The notes below the pieces were generated by a model that worked only from the letters and a program-made list of their open reading frames with translations, made no database searches and was not told where the DNA came from. A program made the position numbers and the translations under genes. Shown one piece after another: positions 31,175 through 39,594 of a stretch of DNA of 42,553 nt. The stretch comes from JAQWQB01 sp047636995 (GTDB taxonomy: Bacteria > Bacteroidota > Bacteroidia > Flavobacteriales_D > Sanyastnellaceae), in assembly GCA_047636995.1 (NCBI GenBank), contig JBLIGQ010000020.1:1-42553 (forward strand), written 5' to 3'. Position 1 is the stretch's first letter, and every line of letters starts with the position of its first letter.

Positions 31175-32917
31175 TTAATAATTGAGCAGAAGTATATGTC
31201 CAATCTTGATGATAGGGATTCCATCATACGTTTCCCTGTAGAAGAGCTGGAAAGCATAAATACCATCCCGTAAACCTTCACCAGCAATGCGTCCGTTCCA
31301 AGATTCGGATGGGTCTTTCATGGTGTAAATGATGGCGCCCCATCTATCATAGATATCAAGATTGTAATCATAGGGAGCGCATTCAAACACGGGAGCGTAA
31401 ACATCATTGATTCCGTCGTTATTTGGCGTAAATGAGTTGGGCAGCCAAACCGGACATTCACATGGAATAACGTTCACATACGTCGTGTCAGAGATTTCCC
31501 AACAATCATCATCATCTTCAATTGTTACCCAGTAGAAACCGGGAGATGGAACTTGAGTTGTGGGAGCTGATGATCCGTCTTTCCATGTGTAATCTCCCTC
31601 AATAAAACTTGCATCTAACTCAAAGGGAACACCAAAACACAGCTCATAATCGTCAGCGAAAATATTTTCAGGGATCAAACTGTATTCAACATAGATGGCG
31701 TCAGAACCTGTTCCGCAAATATTTGTTACTTCAACTGAATAGGCAGCAGATTCATTCAGAAAAACATCTAGTGTTGGATTTTCAGTTCCTGTGTTCCACA
31801 GATAGGTTGCGTCAGGATCATTTAGAAGGGCGTTCAACTGATGTGGCTCATTGAAACACAAGGCCGTGTCTGCTCCTAAGAAGATGGCAGGAATAGAGTC
31901 TAACACAACTTCTATTTCATAGAAAGCAGCGCCACAATCATCTGTAATTGTAACGCTATAGAAACCAGCCTCAGTTACTGTATAGGTGGAATCAGTGGAT
32001 CCATCAAACCATACATTTTCTGAATTCAAACCTTCTGTATACAGGTCGAAACTTGTTCCGAGGCACAACACAGTATCCATTGCGGGAACTAATTCTGGGT
32101 CTTCATAGAATGTAACCGTGACACCATCTGCAATTGAATTGCAAATGTTATTGGCGTTCACAGAATAGAAGCCAGATTCAGTGACGTTTATTGTAGGGGT
32201 GTTTGCGCCGTTGTTCCAAATGATGTTCGCCCCTTCTAGAGAGGGATCTCCTAAAACTAAGTTTTCGCCATCACAGGCTTCAAGAAAGGAGGGGAGGTCA
32301 ATAATCAGTTCCCCTGCATCCATTTGACAGAGGTTCATGACCATTCCGCTAGAGGCATCGGCGAAGAGCCATAGATAAGTGTGTCCGTTGTTGGTTCCGT
32401 TGGCTGTGAATGTATACGTATTCGTCTCCCATTCTCCATTCACCGCAGGAATACTCCCAATTAATGATCCTTGAAGCACATCTTCTTCAAAAAGGGCAGG
32501 GCCTGGCGAAGAGTATAGTTTGGGCTGGAATGTTCCATCGCTTCCAGCACCATGGCTCACATAGGTAAATGTCACGGTGTATCCTGTTCCGGGAGCAAGA
32601 CCTGCTCCTATTCTAAATCCAATTCCTTCTCCAGCATTTGCGGCTACGCGCAAAAAAGCTGCTTTTACAATCGTACATCCGATTGGGGGTGCTATAGATA
32701 GGTTTGACCCGCCACTTCCACCTTGCCATGCCCCTGAAACAAAGGCTACCATGTCTGCCCCAGCGATTGGCTCATTGGCAATGTCTACGGTTGTTTCAAA
32801 TCCGGGTCCAACAGCAGGGGTGAAAAAGCATTCATCAACAATGGTTTGCGATCTCATTTCGTAAAATGAAATCAACACTAGAAGAAATAGTGAATATTTG
32901 AATAACTTTTGAATCAT
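31175..32917 (-). CDS. Secreted protein with Ig-like repeats and type B T9SS C-terminal domain
   Basis: From ATG 32917 the protein is 580 residues. It has a signal peptide (LFKYSLFLLVLISFYEMRSQ), a long N-terminal jelly-roll-like domain (about 20-190, with SGAWQGGSGGSNLS), and four repeats with the pattern W-x-x-G, a valine-rich strand, G-F/A-Y-x-V, e.g. IIWNNGANTPTI, VWFDGSTDSTYTV, YLWNTGTENPTL and YTWKDGSSAPTT. The end NSFTPNNDGINDVYAP and YDRWGAIIYTM is the gliding-motility-associated C-terminal domain for type IX secretion. An in-frame TTG 18 bases earlier is a less likely start. It lies upstream of the sigma gene with a 68-base gap. Confidence 0.85.
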   Translation of the reverse strand: MIQKLFKYSLFLLVLISFYEMRSQTIVDECFFTPAVGPGFETTVDIANEPIAGADMVAFVSGAWQGGSGGSNLSIAPPIGCTIVKAAFLRVAANAGEGIGFRIGAGLAPGTGYTVTFTYVSHGAGSDGTFQPKLYSSPGPALFEEDVLQGSLIGSIPAVNGEWETNTYTFTANGTNNGHTYLWLFADASSGMVMNLCQMDAGELIIDLPSFLEACDGENLVLGDPSLEGANIIWNNGANTPTINVTESGFYSVNANNICNSIADGVTVTFYEDPELVPAMDTVLCLGTSFDLYTEGLNSENVWFDGSTDSTYTVTEAGFYSVTITDDCGAAFYEIEVVLDSIPAIFLGADTALCFNEPHQLNALLNDPDATYLWNTGTENPTLDVFLNESAAYSVEVTNICGTGSDAIYVEYSLIPENIFADDYELCFGVPFELDASFIEGDYTWKDGSSAPTTQVPSPGFYWVTIEDDDDCWEISDTTYVNVIPCECPVWLPNSFTPNNDGINDVYAPVFECAPYDYNLDIYDRWGAIIYTMKDPSESWNGRIAGEGLRDGIYAFQLFYRETYDGIPIIKIGHILLLNY

Positions 32918-33016
32918 GCAGGTGTTACAAAACAACTATAGTACAAAGAACACCTAAGTTACCCGAAAGGTTGGCTCGTCGAAAAAAAAACAATTGAATA
33001 ATAGCAATTCTAGTGT

Positions 33017-33799
33017 TTAAAAGTAACGTTGAATAGCTTCTAACATTTCAGGGTGGGTATAGGTATTGCTTGCCAAAATGTGTTCACCGAACAAAGCATC
33101 GTCTTCTCCGGCGAAGTTAGAAACACATCCTCCTGCTTCTCTAACGAGGAGGATTCCCGCAGCAACATCCCATGGATTCAATGCGTATTCATAAAACAGA
33201 TCGCAGCGACCACATGCCACGTAAGCCAAATCAAGAGCTGCACTTCCAAGCCTTCTTACACCTCTAGTTCGTTTTGTAATCTCTCCCAATAGTTTTAGGT
33301 ATTCCTCCTGCTTTCCGAAGTCGTCATATGGAAACCCAGTAGCAAGCAATGCGTCTTCTAGTTGCAACGTTTTACTTACGGAAATTGGATGGCCATTGCA
33401 TTTTGAGCCATTGTTTTTTGTGGCAGAATACGTTTCATTTCGATTTGGGTCGTGGATCACACCCAGAACGAGTTCATGGTTTATTTCTAGCGCGATGCTA
33501 ATGCAGAAGACAGGAATGCCATGGAGGAAGTTCGTTGTGCCGTCAAGCGGATCAATAATCCAATTGTATCCGTTTTTATTTGACGTGCCAGTTCCTTCTT
33601 CAGCAATGAATCCTGCTTTGGGGGCGAGGTCATGCAAAATATTCACGAGTTTTTCTTCAGCAGTTTTGTCTACAAAAGATACAAAGTTGTTTAAGCTTTT
33701 CGTTTCAATTGCCTCTGGCGAAACACGTTGTTCAAGCATCCACTTTCCAACTTCTACGCACAGTTCTTCTACCTGACTAACGAGTTGATTGGGCTCCAT
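33017..33799 (-). CDS. suhB: Inositol monophosphatase family protein
   Basis: The 260-residue protein has the metal motifs of the family: IAEEGTG (Glu), NWIIDPLDGTTNFLHG (Asp-Pro-Leu-Asp) and LNPWDVAAGILLVREAGG near the C-terminus. Members hydrolyse inositol phosphate or similar sugar phosphates; SuhB also binds RNA polymerase in E. coli. Its substrate here is unknown, and the gene symbol is by family only. It overlaps the lgt stop by 23 bases (ATG 33799, lgt stop 33777-33779), so it is coupled to lgt. Confidence 0.88.
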   Translation of the reverse strand: MEPNQLVSQVEELCVEVGKWMLEQRVSPEAIETKSLNNFVSFVDKTAEEKLVNILHDLAPKAGFIAEEGTGTSNKNGYNWIIDPLDGTTNFLHGIPVFCISIALEINHELVLGVIHDPNRNETYSATKNNGSKCNGHPISVSKTLQLEDALLATGFPYDDFGKQEEYLKLLGEITKRTRGVRRLGSAALDLAYVACGRCDLFYEYALNPWDVAAGILLVREAGGCVSNFAGEDDALFGEHILASNTYTHPEMLEAIQRYF

Positions 33800-35012
33800 T
33801 TCGCGCTTTTTTTATTAAGTAGAACACCAGTGTAATTCCCGAGATAAAAAGCAAGGTAGAAATGATTTCGGCCTGTGTAATTTTCATTCCAAAGATGTCA
33901 TAGAAGCTATTCACCCGAATTTTCTCAATCCAAAAACGTTCAAATCCATTAAAAATGAGGTAGATACCAAAAATAACGCCAGGTATTTTAATTCGTTTTC
34001 TTAGGCCCCAAAGAATTAGAAATAGGACAATTGCTAATACTGTTTCGTAAAATGGTGTTGGGAAAACACCTGGATCTAGATAGGTTCCTCTGAATCCTTC
34101 AAATAACGGATACGGATCAGCTTCTGTAATGAGTTTTCCTTGGTATCCGCCTTGATATGGTCCGCCAAAAACAGAGTTTACGTTGTTAGGATAGGTATAT
34201 GACCACATCCAATCAGGAGCCCAACTAAGCCATTCAGGTTTCGGGTTTGCATTGGCTATTCCCCAATCTCCGTCTCCGGAAATTTGACAACCAACACGCC
34301 CAATACCGTATGAAAGCATCAACCCAGGAGCGGCGGCGTCACAAACATGAATGAACTTAAGCTTATTCTTTCGGGCATAAATCCAAACGCCTATAGTCCC
34401 TAGAATGAGTCCGCCATAAATGGTCAAACCACCTAGAAAGCTTTCAAGGGATGGAGATTTGAAGAAGGCCATGAAACTCTCAGGGTCTTCAAACAGGTGA
34501 AATAGCTTCGCCCCAATGATTCCTGTAATTGCAGCCACCATGGTAATAGCGCCAGTATGTTCAAAGGCATGGAAGGCAACAGATTTGGTTTCAGTTTTGG
34601 CTTCAGCATTTTTCTTCCCTTCGTACCACCTCCAAGCACCAAAGGCTGCCGCAAGCAAGATTCCCCACAACAGCGAACCTTTCGAAGAGAAGATGTGTTC
34701 CTGAGGTAAGCCTTCGTCAGCAAACAATTCGCCTGCATTTATTAGGAGATAGATAAACTTATAGCCAAACAAGAAACCAATGAAGGCGTTAGTAGCAATT
34801 TGAAACGGTGTTGCTGGTTTTCCCGCTTCAATGATCTGTGTTCCGGCTGGAAGGAGGCCTTCGTCACCTTTTCGCTTAAGTTCTTTTGACAAGGTGTAGC
34901 TGGCAATAATAAAGGCCAAGGCTACCATAAAGCCAAATGTGTTGATCAGCTTTAGAATGGGGATGTCCCAGCCAAAAAGATCATAAAGGGCATAATACAG
35001 ATTTGGATACAT
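33777..35012 (-). CDS. lgt: Prolipoprotein diacylglyceryl transferase
   Basis: The 411-residue membrane protein attaches diacylglycerol to the cysteine of lipoprotein precursors, matching the lipoproteins in this window. The Lgt signature GRVGCQISGDGDWG is present, with the PTPFYET motif and the terminal YLIFNGFERFWIEKIRVN segment. It has about seven membrane segments. It is longer than the usual 270-330 because of a soluble insert (about residues 45-80, RKGDEGLLPAGTQ, and 130-145, NAEAKTETK). The start is 4 bases after the mtaB stop. Confidence 0.96.
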   Translation of the reverse strand: MYPNLYYALYDLFGWDIPILKLINTFGFMVALAFIIASYTLSKELKRKGDEGLLPAGTQIIEAGKPATPFQIATNAFIGFLFGYKFIYLLINAGELFADEGLPQEHIFSSKGSLLWGILLAAAFGAWRWYEGKKNAEAKTETKSVAFHAFEHTGAITMVAAITGIIGAKLFHLFEDPESFMAFFKSPSLESFLGGLTIYGGLILGTIGVWIYARKNKLKFIHVCDAAAPGLMLSYGIGRVGCQISGDGDWGIANANPKPEWLSWAPDWMWSYTYPNNVNSVFGGPYQGGYQGKLITEADPYPLFEGFRGTYLDPGVFPTPFYETVLAIVLFLILWGLRKRIKIPGVIFGIYLIFNGFERFWIEKIRVNSFYDIFGMKITQAEIISTLLFISGITLVFYLIKKARNGAQSTR

Positions 35013-35016
35013 GAGC

Positions 35017-36330
35017 TTAAGCTACGGTTGAGTTTAAAATGGCAATATCAACATTTCCTTCGGGCAAAATAGAATTGAGACGAACAGGAGCAATGTGATT
35101 CACACGTTTCTGATCCCAATCAGCTTCAACTTTTACATAATTTTCTGTGAATCCGTGCATTTTTCCTTCTTGCTCATTTGCTTCGAACAGAACTGAATGG
35201 ATGGTTCCTAATTGGGATTCATAAAAGGCACGTTTCTTCTTCAAACTGAGGATGCGGAGTTGTTTGTTTCGTGCTTGACGAACTTGCATTGGGACTACTT
35301 CTTCAATTCTTACTGCGGTTGTATTTGCGCGCTCCGAATAAGTGAAGACATGTAAATAACTGATGTCTATATTCACCAAGAAGTCATAAGTCTCTTGAAA
35401 ATGATCTTCGGTCTCACCAGGGAAGCCAACAATAACGTCTACGCCAATACAGGCATCCGGCATGAGGGTTTTGATGAGCGAAATGCGGTCAGCATATAAG
35501 TCTGTTAAATACCTCCTCCGCATTGTTTTGAGCACTTCATCGCTTCCAGATTGCAAGGGAATGTGAAAATGGGGAACAAACTTTTGACTTTTCGCAACGA
35601 ATTCAATGATTTCATTGGACAATAGATTTGGCTCAATAGAAGAAATGCGAAAGCGTTCAATGCCTTGAATCTCATCTAATTGTTGAATTAAGCCAAGAAG
35701 ATTTTCATCATGCTGCGTTCCGAAGTCACCAATGTTTACTCCAGTGAGAACAATTTCCTTCGCTCCTGCTTCAGCTGCTTTTCTTGCTTCGCGAAGCGTC
35801 TCTTCAATAGAGGCACTTCTACTTCTTCCTCTTGCGAGCGGGATGGTACAGAATGCGCAGAAATAATTACAACCGTCTTGAACTTTCAAGAAGGTACGTG
35901 TGCGGTCGCCAGAAGAAAAGGAGGGAACGAATTCCTTGGTTTCTTTGATGGCAGCAGCCACTATTTTACCAGAATCTTTTTTTGATAAATCATGCAAATG
36001 ATCAAGTAACTTGAATTTCTCATTCGCACCCAGAACAAGATCAACACCCGGAATAGCAGCAATCTCTTCTGGCTTCAATTGAGCGTAGCAGCCAATAACA
36101 GCGATGAATGCATCAGGGTTAGCGTTCATTGTGCGCCGAACAATGTTCCTGCATTTCTTGTCTGCATGATCAGTTACAGAACAGGTGTTGATCACAAGCA
36201 CATCAGGCTCATGCTCAATCTCAACACGTGCAAAGCCCGCTTCAGCAAAGGAGCGCGCGATGGTTGAGGTTTCTGCAAAATTTAATTTGCAGCCTAGCGT
36301 GTATAAAGCAACTTTTTTGTTCGGAATCAT
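35017..36330 (-). CDS. mtaB: tRNA threonylcarbamoyladenosine methylthiotransferase
   Basis: This 437-residue radical-SAM enzyme adds a methylthio group to t6A37 of tRNA. The N-terminal domain has the three Cys of the auxiliary cluster (TLGCKLNFAE, NTCSVT, GCYAQ), the radical-SAM motif is CNYFCAFCTIP, and the C-terminal region (VKVEADWDQKR) is TRAM-like. The KLNFAE after the first Cys fits MtaB rather than MiaB, where Asn/Gln-Asn-Xaa is usual. A perfect -7 element lies 7 bases before the ATG. It heads the mtaB-lgt-suhB operon. Confidence 0.93.
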   Translation of the reverse strand: MIPNKKVALYTLGCKLNFAETSTIARSFAEAGFARVEIEHEPDVLVINTCSVTDHADKKCRNIVRRTMNANPDAFIAVIGCYAQLKPEEIAAIPGVDLVLGANEKFKLLDHLHDLSKKDSGKIVAAAIKETKEFVPSFSSGDRTRTFLKVQDGCNYFCAFCTIPLARGRSRSASIEETLREARKAAEAGAKEIVLTGVNIGDFGTQHDENLLGLIQQLDEIQGIERFRISSIEPNLLSNEIIEFVAKSQKFVPHFHIPLQSGSDEVLKTMRRRYLTDLYADRISLIKTLMPDACIGVDVIVGFPGETEDHFQETYDFLVNIDISYLHVFTYSERANTTAVRIEEVVPMQVRQARNKQLRILSLKKKRAFYESQLGTIHSVLFEANEQEGKMHGFTENYVKVEADWDQKRVNHIAPVRLNSILPEGNVDIAILNSTVA

Positions 36331-36337
36331 TCAACCA

Positions 36338-36345
36338 CAAAATTA
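36338..36345 (-). promoter_or_regulatory. -7 element directly before mtaB
   Basis: CAAAATTA on the plus strand reads TAATTTTG on the minus strand, a perfect TAnnTTTG. Its last base is 7 bases from the ATG at 36330, so the leader is at most a few bases. Confidence 0.45.
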
Positions 36346-36533
36346 GTGTTTTCCGACTTGGATAGCGAGAAGGTTGGCTGAAATTGGCGAATGGGTCTTT
36401 TTTCTGTTTTCATCAGCAGCGAATTAAGCGGAGATCAGTTTAGTTTGAAAAAGGCATTTTTTTTGAAAAGGTGAACTCTTCGTGATTTAATCTGAGGGTG
36501 CATCATGTACTTTCGTTATGTTAAAACGGACTC

Positions 36534-37901
36534 ATGCGTACGATTGCAATTGTAGGAAATGGAATATCTGGTGTAACTGCTGCTCGAAACATTCGAAAGA
36601 AGTCGGCTGATCGTATTCTCATAATTTCTGAAGAAACACCCCATTTTTTCTCAAGAACAGCCCTCATGTATGTTTACATGGGGCACATGAAGTTTGAGCA
36701 TACGAAGCCATACGAAGATGATTTTTGGCGAAAAAACAACCTTGAATTAATTAATGACCGTGTGAATGGGGTCGATTTCGATTCGAAAACCTTGCACATG
36801 AAAAGCACAGAAGACGTGGTCTACGATGCACTCATTCTGGCAACAGGTTCTTCGCCCAATAAATTTGGGTGGCCAGGTCAAGATTTACCTGGAGTCCAAG
36901 GCTTGTATAGCTTCCAAGATCTTCAAACGTTGGAAGCAAACACACATGGACCATTGGTGAAAGCCTCAGAACGAACGGTGAAGACTGCTGTGATTGTTGG
37001 TGGCGGATTGATTGGTGTTGAACTAGCAGAAATGCTGCTTACGCGGAACATTAAGATCATTTTTTTGGTGCGTGAGGATCGGTTTTGGGGAAGTGTTTTG
37101 CCAAAAGAAGAAGGCGAACTTGTTGCAAGGCACATGGTTGATCACCACATTGATCTCAGGTTGAATTCTGAGATGGAAAGCATTGAAGCAGATAGCAGCG
37201 GAAAAGCATGTGCTGTGATTACAAAAAAGGGAGAGCGAATTGAATGCGAAATTGTTGGACTCACCGCGGGGGTTAGTCCAAACATAAAATTCCTAAAAGA
37301 CACAAAGCTTGATACAGCCCGTGGAATTCTTGTGAATGCATTTTTAGAAACGAATATCCCAGATGTTTATGCCATAGGCGATTGCGCAGAGTTTCATGTG
37401 GCTCCCGAAGGTAGAAAACCCATTGAGCAAGTTTGGTATACCGGACGAATGATGGGGGAGACCGTTGCTTCAACGCTTACAGACAAGCGAACTGAATACC
37501 GACCCGGACACTGGTTTAACAGTGCCAAGTTCTTCGACATTGAATACCAGACTTACGGAATGGTATCAGCAAAGTTAGAAGAGGGAATGCAAGATTTTTA
37601 TTGGGAAGACAGCACTGGAACAAAGTGCATTAAAATCGTCTTCGAGAAAGAGACAAGGAAGTTTATTGGGATCAATGCATTCGGAATTCGGATGCGCCAC
37701 GAACGCTTTGATTTTTGGCTCAACAAAAAATGTACGGTTGATCATGTGCTGACCCATTTGCCTGATGCTAACTTCGACCCGGAATTTTCTAAATCCAGGG
37801 AGTCTGAAATACTTGCTGAATTTAACGCACAGTTTAACACAAATTTAGTACCGAAGAAGAAAAGTTGGAAGCGCATCTTTAGTAAAAAAAATCACGAATG
37901 A
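36534..37901 (+). CDS. FAD/NAD(P)H-dependent oxidoreductase coupled to a polyferredoxin
   Basis: The 455-residue protein has two nucleotide-binding folds: FAD motif GNGISG (8-13) with ATGSSP (103-108) and the NAD(P)H motif VGGGLIGVELAEML (155-168), plus the FAD-end motif YAIGDCAEF (279-287). No active-site CxxC is present, so it is not a thiol-disulphide reductase; the layout resembles ferredoxin/rubredoxin reductases or the FAD part of NirB. About 130 extra residues follow (about 325-455), with no recognised motif and a basic C-terminus (KKKSWKRIFSKK). Its stop overlaps the next gene by 4 bases (ATGA). A near -7 (TACTTTCG, 36508-36515) lies 18 bases upstream. Confidence 0.85.
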   Translation: MRTIAIVGNGISGVTAARNIRKKSADRILIISEETPHFFSRTALMYVYMGHMKFEHTKPYEDDFWRKNNLELINDRVNGVDFDSKTLHMKSTEDVVYDALILATGSSPNKFGWPGQDLPGVQGLYSFQDLQTLEANTHGPLVKASERTVKTAVIVGGGLIGVELAEMLLTRNIKIIFLVREDRFWGSVLPKEEGELVARHMVDHHIDLRLNSEMESIEADSSGKACAVITKKGERIECEIVGLTAGVSPNIKFLKDTKLDTARGILVNAFLETNIPDVYAIGDCAEFHVAPEGRKPIEQVWYTGRMMGETVASTLTDKRTEYRPGHWFNSAKFFDIEYQTYGMVSAKLEEGMQDFYWEDSTGTKCIKIVFEKETRKFIGINAFGIRMRHERFDFWLNKKCTVDHVLTHLPDANFDPEFSKSRESEILAEFNAQFNTNLVPKKKSWKRIFSKKNHE

Positions 37902-39499
37902 AACAGATCAAGTTTATAGGTTTAGCTATACTGATAGTAGGAATTGGTGTGTTTTCTTGCTCCCTTTTTATTCCGTCATTCGAGTTGACAGAAGAAGGGT
38001 ATGTAGAAACTTTTGAAGGATTCAAAGAAGGGAATCGAACGCGGTACATGGCTTTTTCTGAAGCGATTCTTTCCCAAACAGAAGGGAAGACTTACTCTTC
38101 TGTTTTTGCATTCAGTGCAGATGTGAGAGATGCGCTGGCAGCAAGAAACGAAGTGCTTAAAAGTGAAGAGAAATGGGATGAGGTTATTTGGGATAAGCCC
38201 CATGAGTTTGTTTCACTTTTAGCTGTTCATGCGGCGAAAGGCCCCATTAACGAAAGCACAGGCCTCTTTCTGTTTTTAACCTTTGGTTTAGCCATTATTG
38301 GTGGAGTGATGTTCATTCTTCCGGACGTCATTCTGCAAGGAAAGCCGGGTATAAAAAATGACCATATCTTTCATCATCCTGCAACCAATAGAGGTTGGAT
38401 AGGTTGGGTGGTTTTCGCTTGGTTGGTGTCGTTCTATATCATCTTGTATTTCTTTCCAGATTACGTCATTGGGTGGTCTATGATCACTGACCCTGTTAGC
38501 ATGCTCTTGAAAAATGCACCTGGAGGAAGATGGTTTTTATATGGAATGCTCTATTGCACTGTAATGACGGTAATGGCTATTCGCATGTTTGTCAAGTACC
38601 GCGGCAACCGATATCAAATTTTCAGAACAAGCTCAGTCTTGTTTTTTCAAATTTGTTTTGCCTTCTTGATTCCTGAAATCATGACCAGATTCGGCGCGCC
38701 AGGAGTTGATTTAAAAGAAATTTGGCCACTGGATTATGATTTTTTCTTCGACTGGAATTTAAGGTCGAAATTGGAATATGGAACACTCGGTATTTTTCTT
38801 CTGGTTTGGGGCCTTCTGCTCATTGTTGTAGGAGTGCCTGTGATGGTTTACTTTTTTGGTAAACGGTGGTATTGCAGTTGGGTTTGTGGTTGCGGTGGAT
38901 TAGCAGAGACCTTGGGGGATCCTTACCGCCAGCTTTCAGACAAAAGCACAAAAGCATGGAAAATAGAGCGTTACCTTATTCATGGTGTGCTCGTTTTTGC
39001 TGTTTTTATGACAGGGATGACACTTTTTACTTATTTCTCAGGAATAACAGAAATAGCTAGCATCAGCACGAATGACATCCAAGACACTTATAAATTCATG
39101 ATTGGGTCTGTGTTTGCAGGAGTGATCGGAACAGGTTTTTACCCGGCTATGGGAAGCAGAGTGTGGTGCAGATTTGGTTGTCCATTAGCGGCTTATCTTG
39201 GTTTCGTCCAACGGTTTAAATCGAGGTTTAGAATTACAACCAACGGGGGGCAATGCATCTCATGTGGAAACTGTTCAACCTATTGCGAAATGGGAATCGA
39301 CGTGCGTTGGTACGCTCAGCGCGGACAGAACATCGTTCGCTCTTCCTGCGTAGGTTGTGGAATCTGTTCAGCGGTTTGTCCAAGGGGTGTTTTGAACCTC
39401 GAAAACGGACCAGAAGAAGACCGCATCAATGAGAATCCGATTTTAATAGGTAAAGAAGGAATCCAACTTTCGCTGAATGTAACCTCTGATGAGGGATAA
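37898..39499 (+). CDS. Membrane polyferredoxin (NapH/NosR-like) partner of the FAD oxidoreductase
   Basis: The 533-residue protein has about eight membrane segments (near 5-27, 121-143, 166-192, 211-232, 247-262, 295-320, 358-382 and 402-418). After the first comes an extracytoplasmic domain (about 30-115) with no motif I recognise. The metal motifs are CSWVCGC (326-332), WCRFGCP (423-429), CISCGNCSTYC (453-463) and CVGCGICSAVC (484-494); the last two are classic [4Fe-4S] sets, the first two resemble the paired Cys of NapH and NosR. Because it overlaps the FAD gene it should receive electrons from, or pass them to, that enzyme at the membrane. The final partner is unknown. Confidence 0.85.
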   Translation: MKQIKFIGLAILIVGIGVFSCSLFIPSFELTEEGYVETFEGFKEGNRTRYMAFSEAILSQTEGKTYSSVFAFSADVRDALAARNEVLKSEEKWDEVIWDKPHEFVSLLAVHAAKGPINESTGLFLFLTFGLAIIGGVMFILPDVILQGKPGIKNDHIFHHPATNRGWIGWVVFAWLVSFYIILYFFPDYVIGWSMITDPVSMLLKNAPGGRWFLYGMLYCTVMTVMAIRMFVKYRGNRYQIFRTSSVLFFQICFAFLIPEIMTRFGAPGVDLKEIWPLDYDFFFDWNLRSKLEYGTLGIFLLVWGLLLIVVGVPVMVYFFGKRWYCSWVCGCGGLAETLGDPYRQLSDKSTKAWKIERYLIHGVLVFAVFMTGMTLFTYFSGITEIASISTNDIQDTYKFMIGSVFAGVIGTGFYPAMGSRVWCRFGCPLAAYLGFVQRFKSRFRITTNGGQCISCGNCSTYCEMGIDVRWYAQRGQNIVRSSCVGCGICSAVCPRGVLNLENGPEEDRINENPILIGKEGIQLSLNVTSDEG

Positions 39500-39504
39500 T
39501 CGTC

Positions 39505-39535
39505 TTTTTCTTGAGGCTAGGATTTCGTATTATTG
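39505..39535 (+). promoter_or_regulatory. Weak promoter candidate for the FG-GAP surface protein
   Basis: TTTT (39505-39508) and TATTATTG (39528-39535) differ by one base each from the -33 and -7 consensus and are 19 bases apart. The leader to ATG 39595 would be about 55 bases. Confidence 0.3.
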
Positions 39536-39594
39536 TAATCCTTGAGAGTTAAACCTGCCTTAGGGGTGAATTTGAACCAATATTAATCCTTCTT

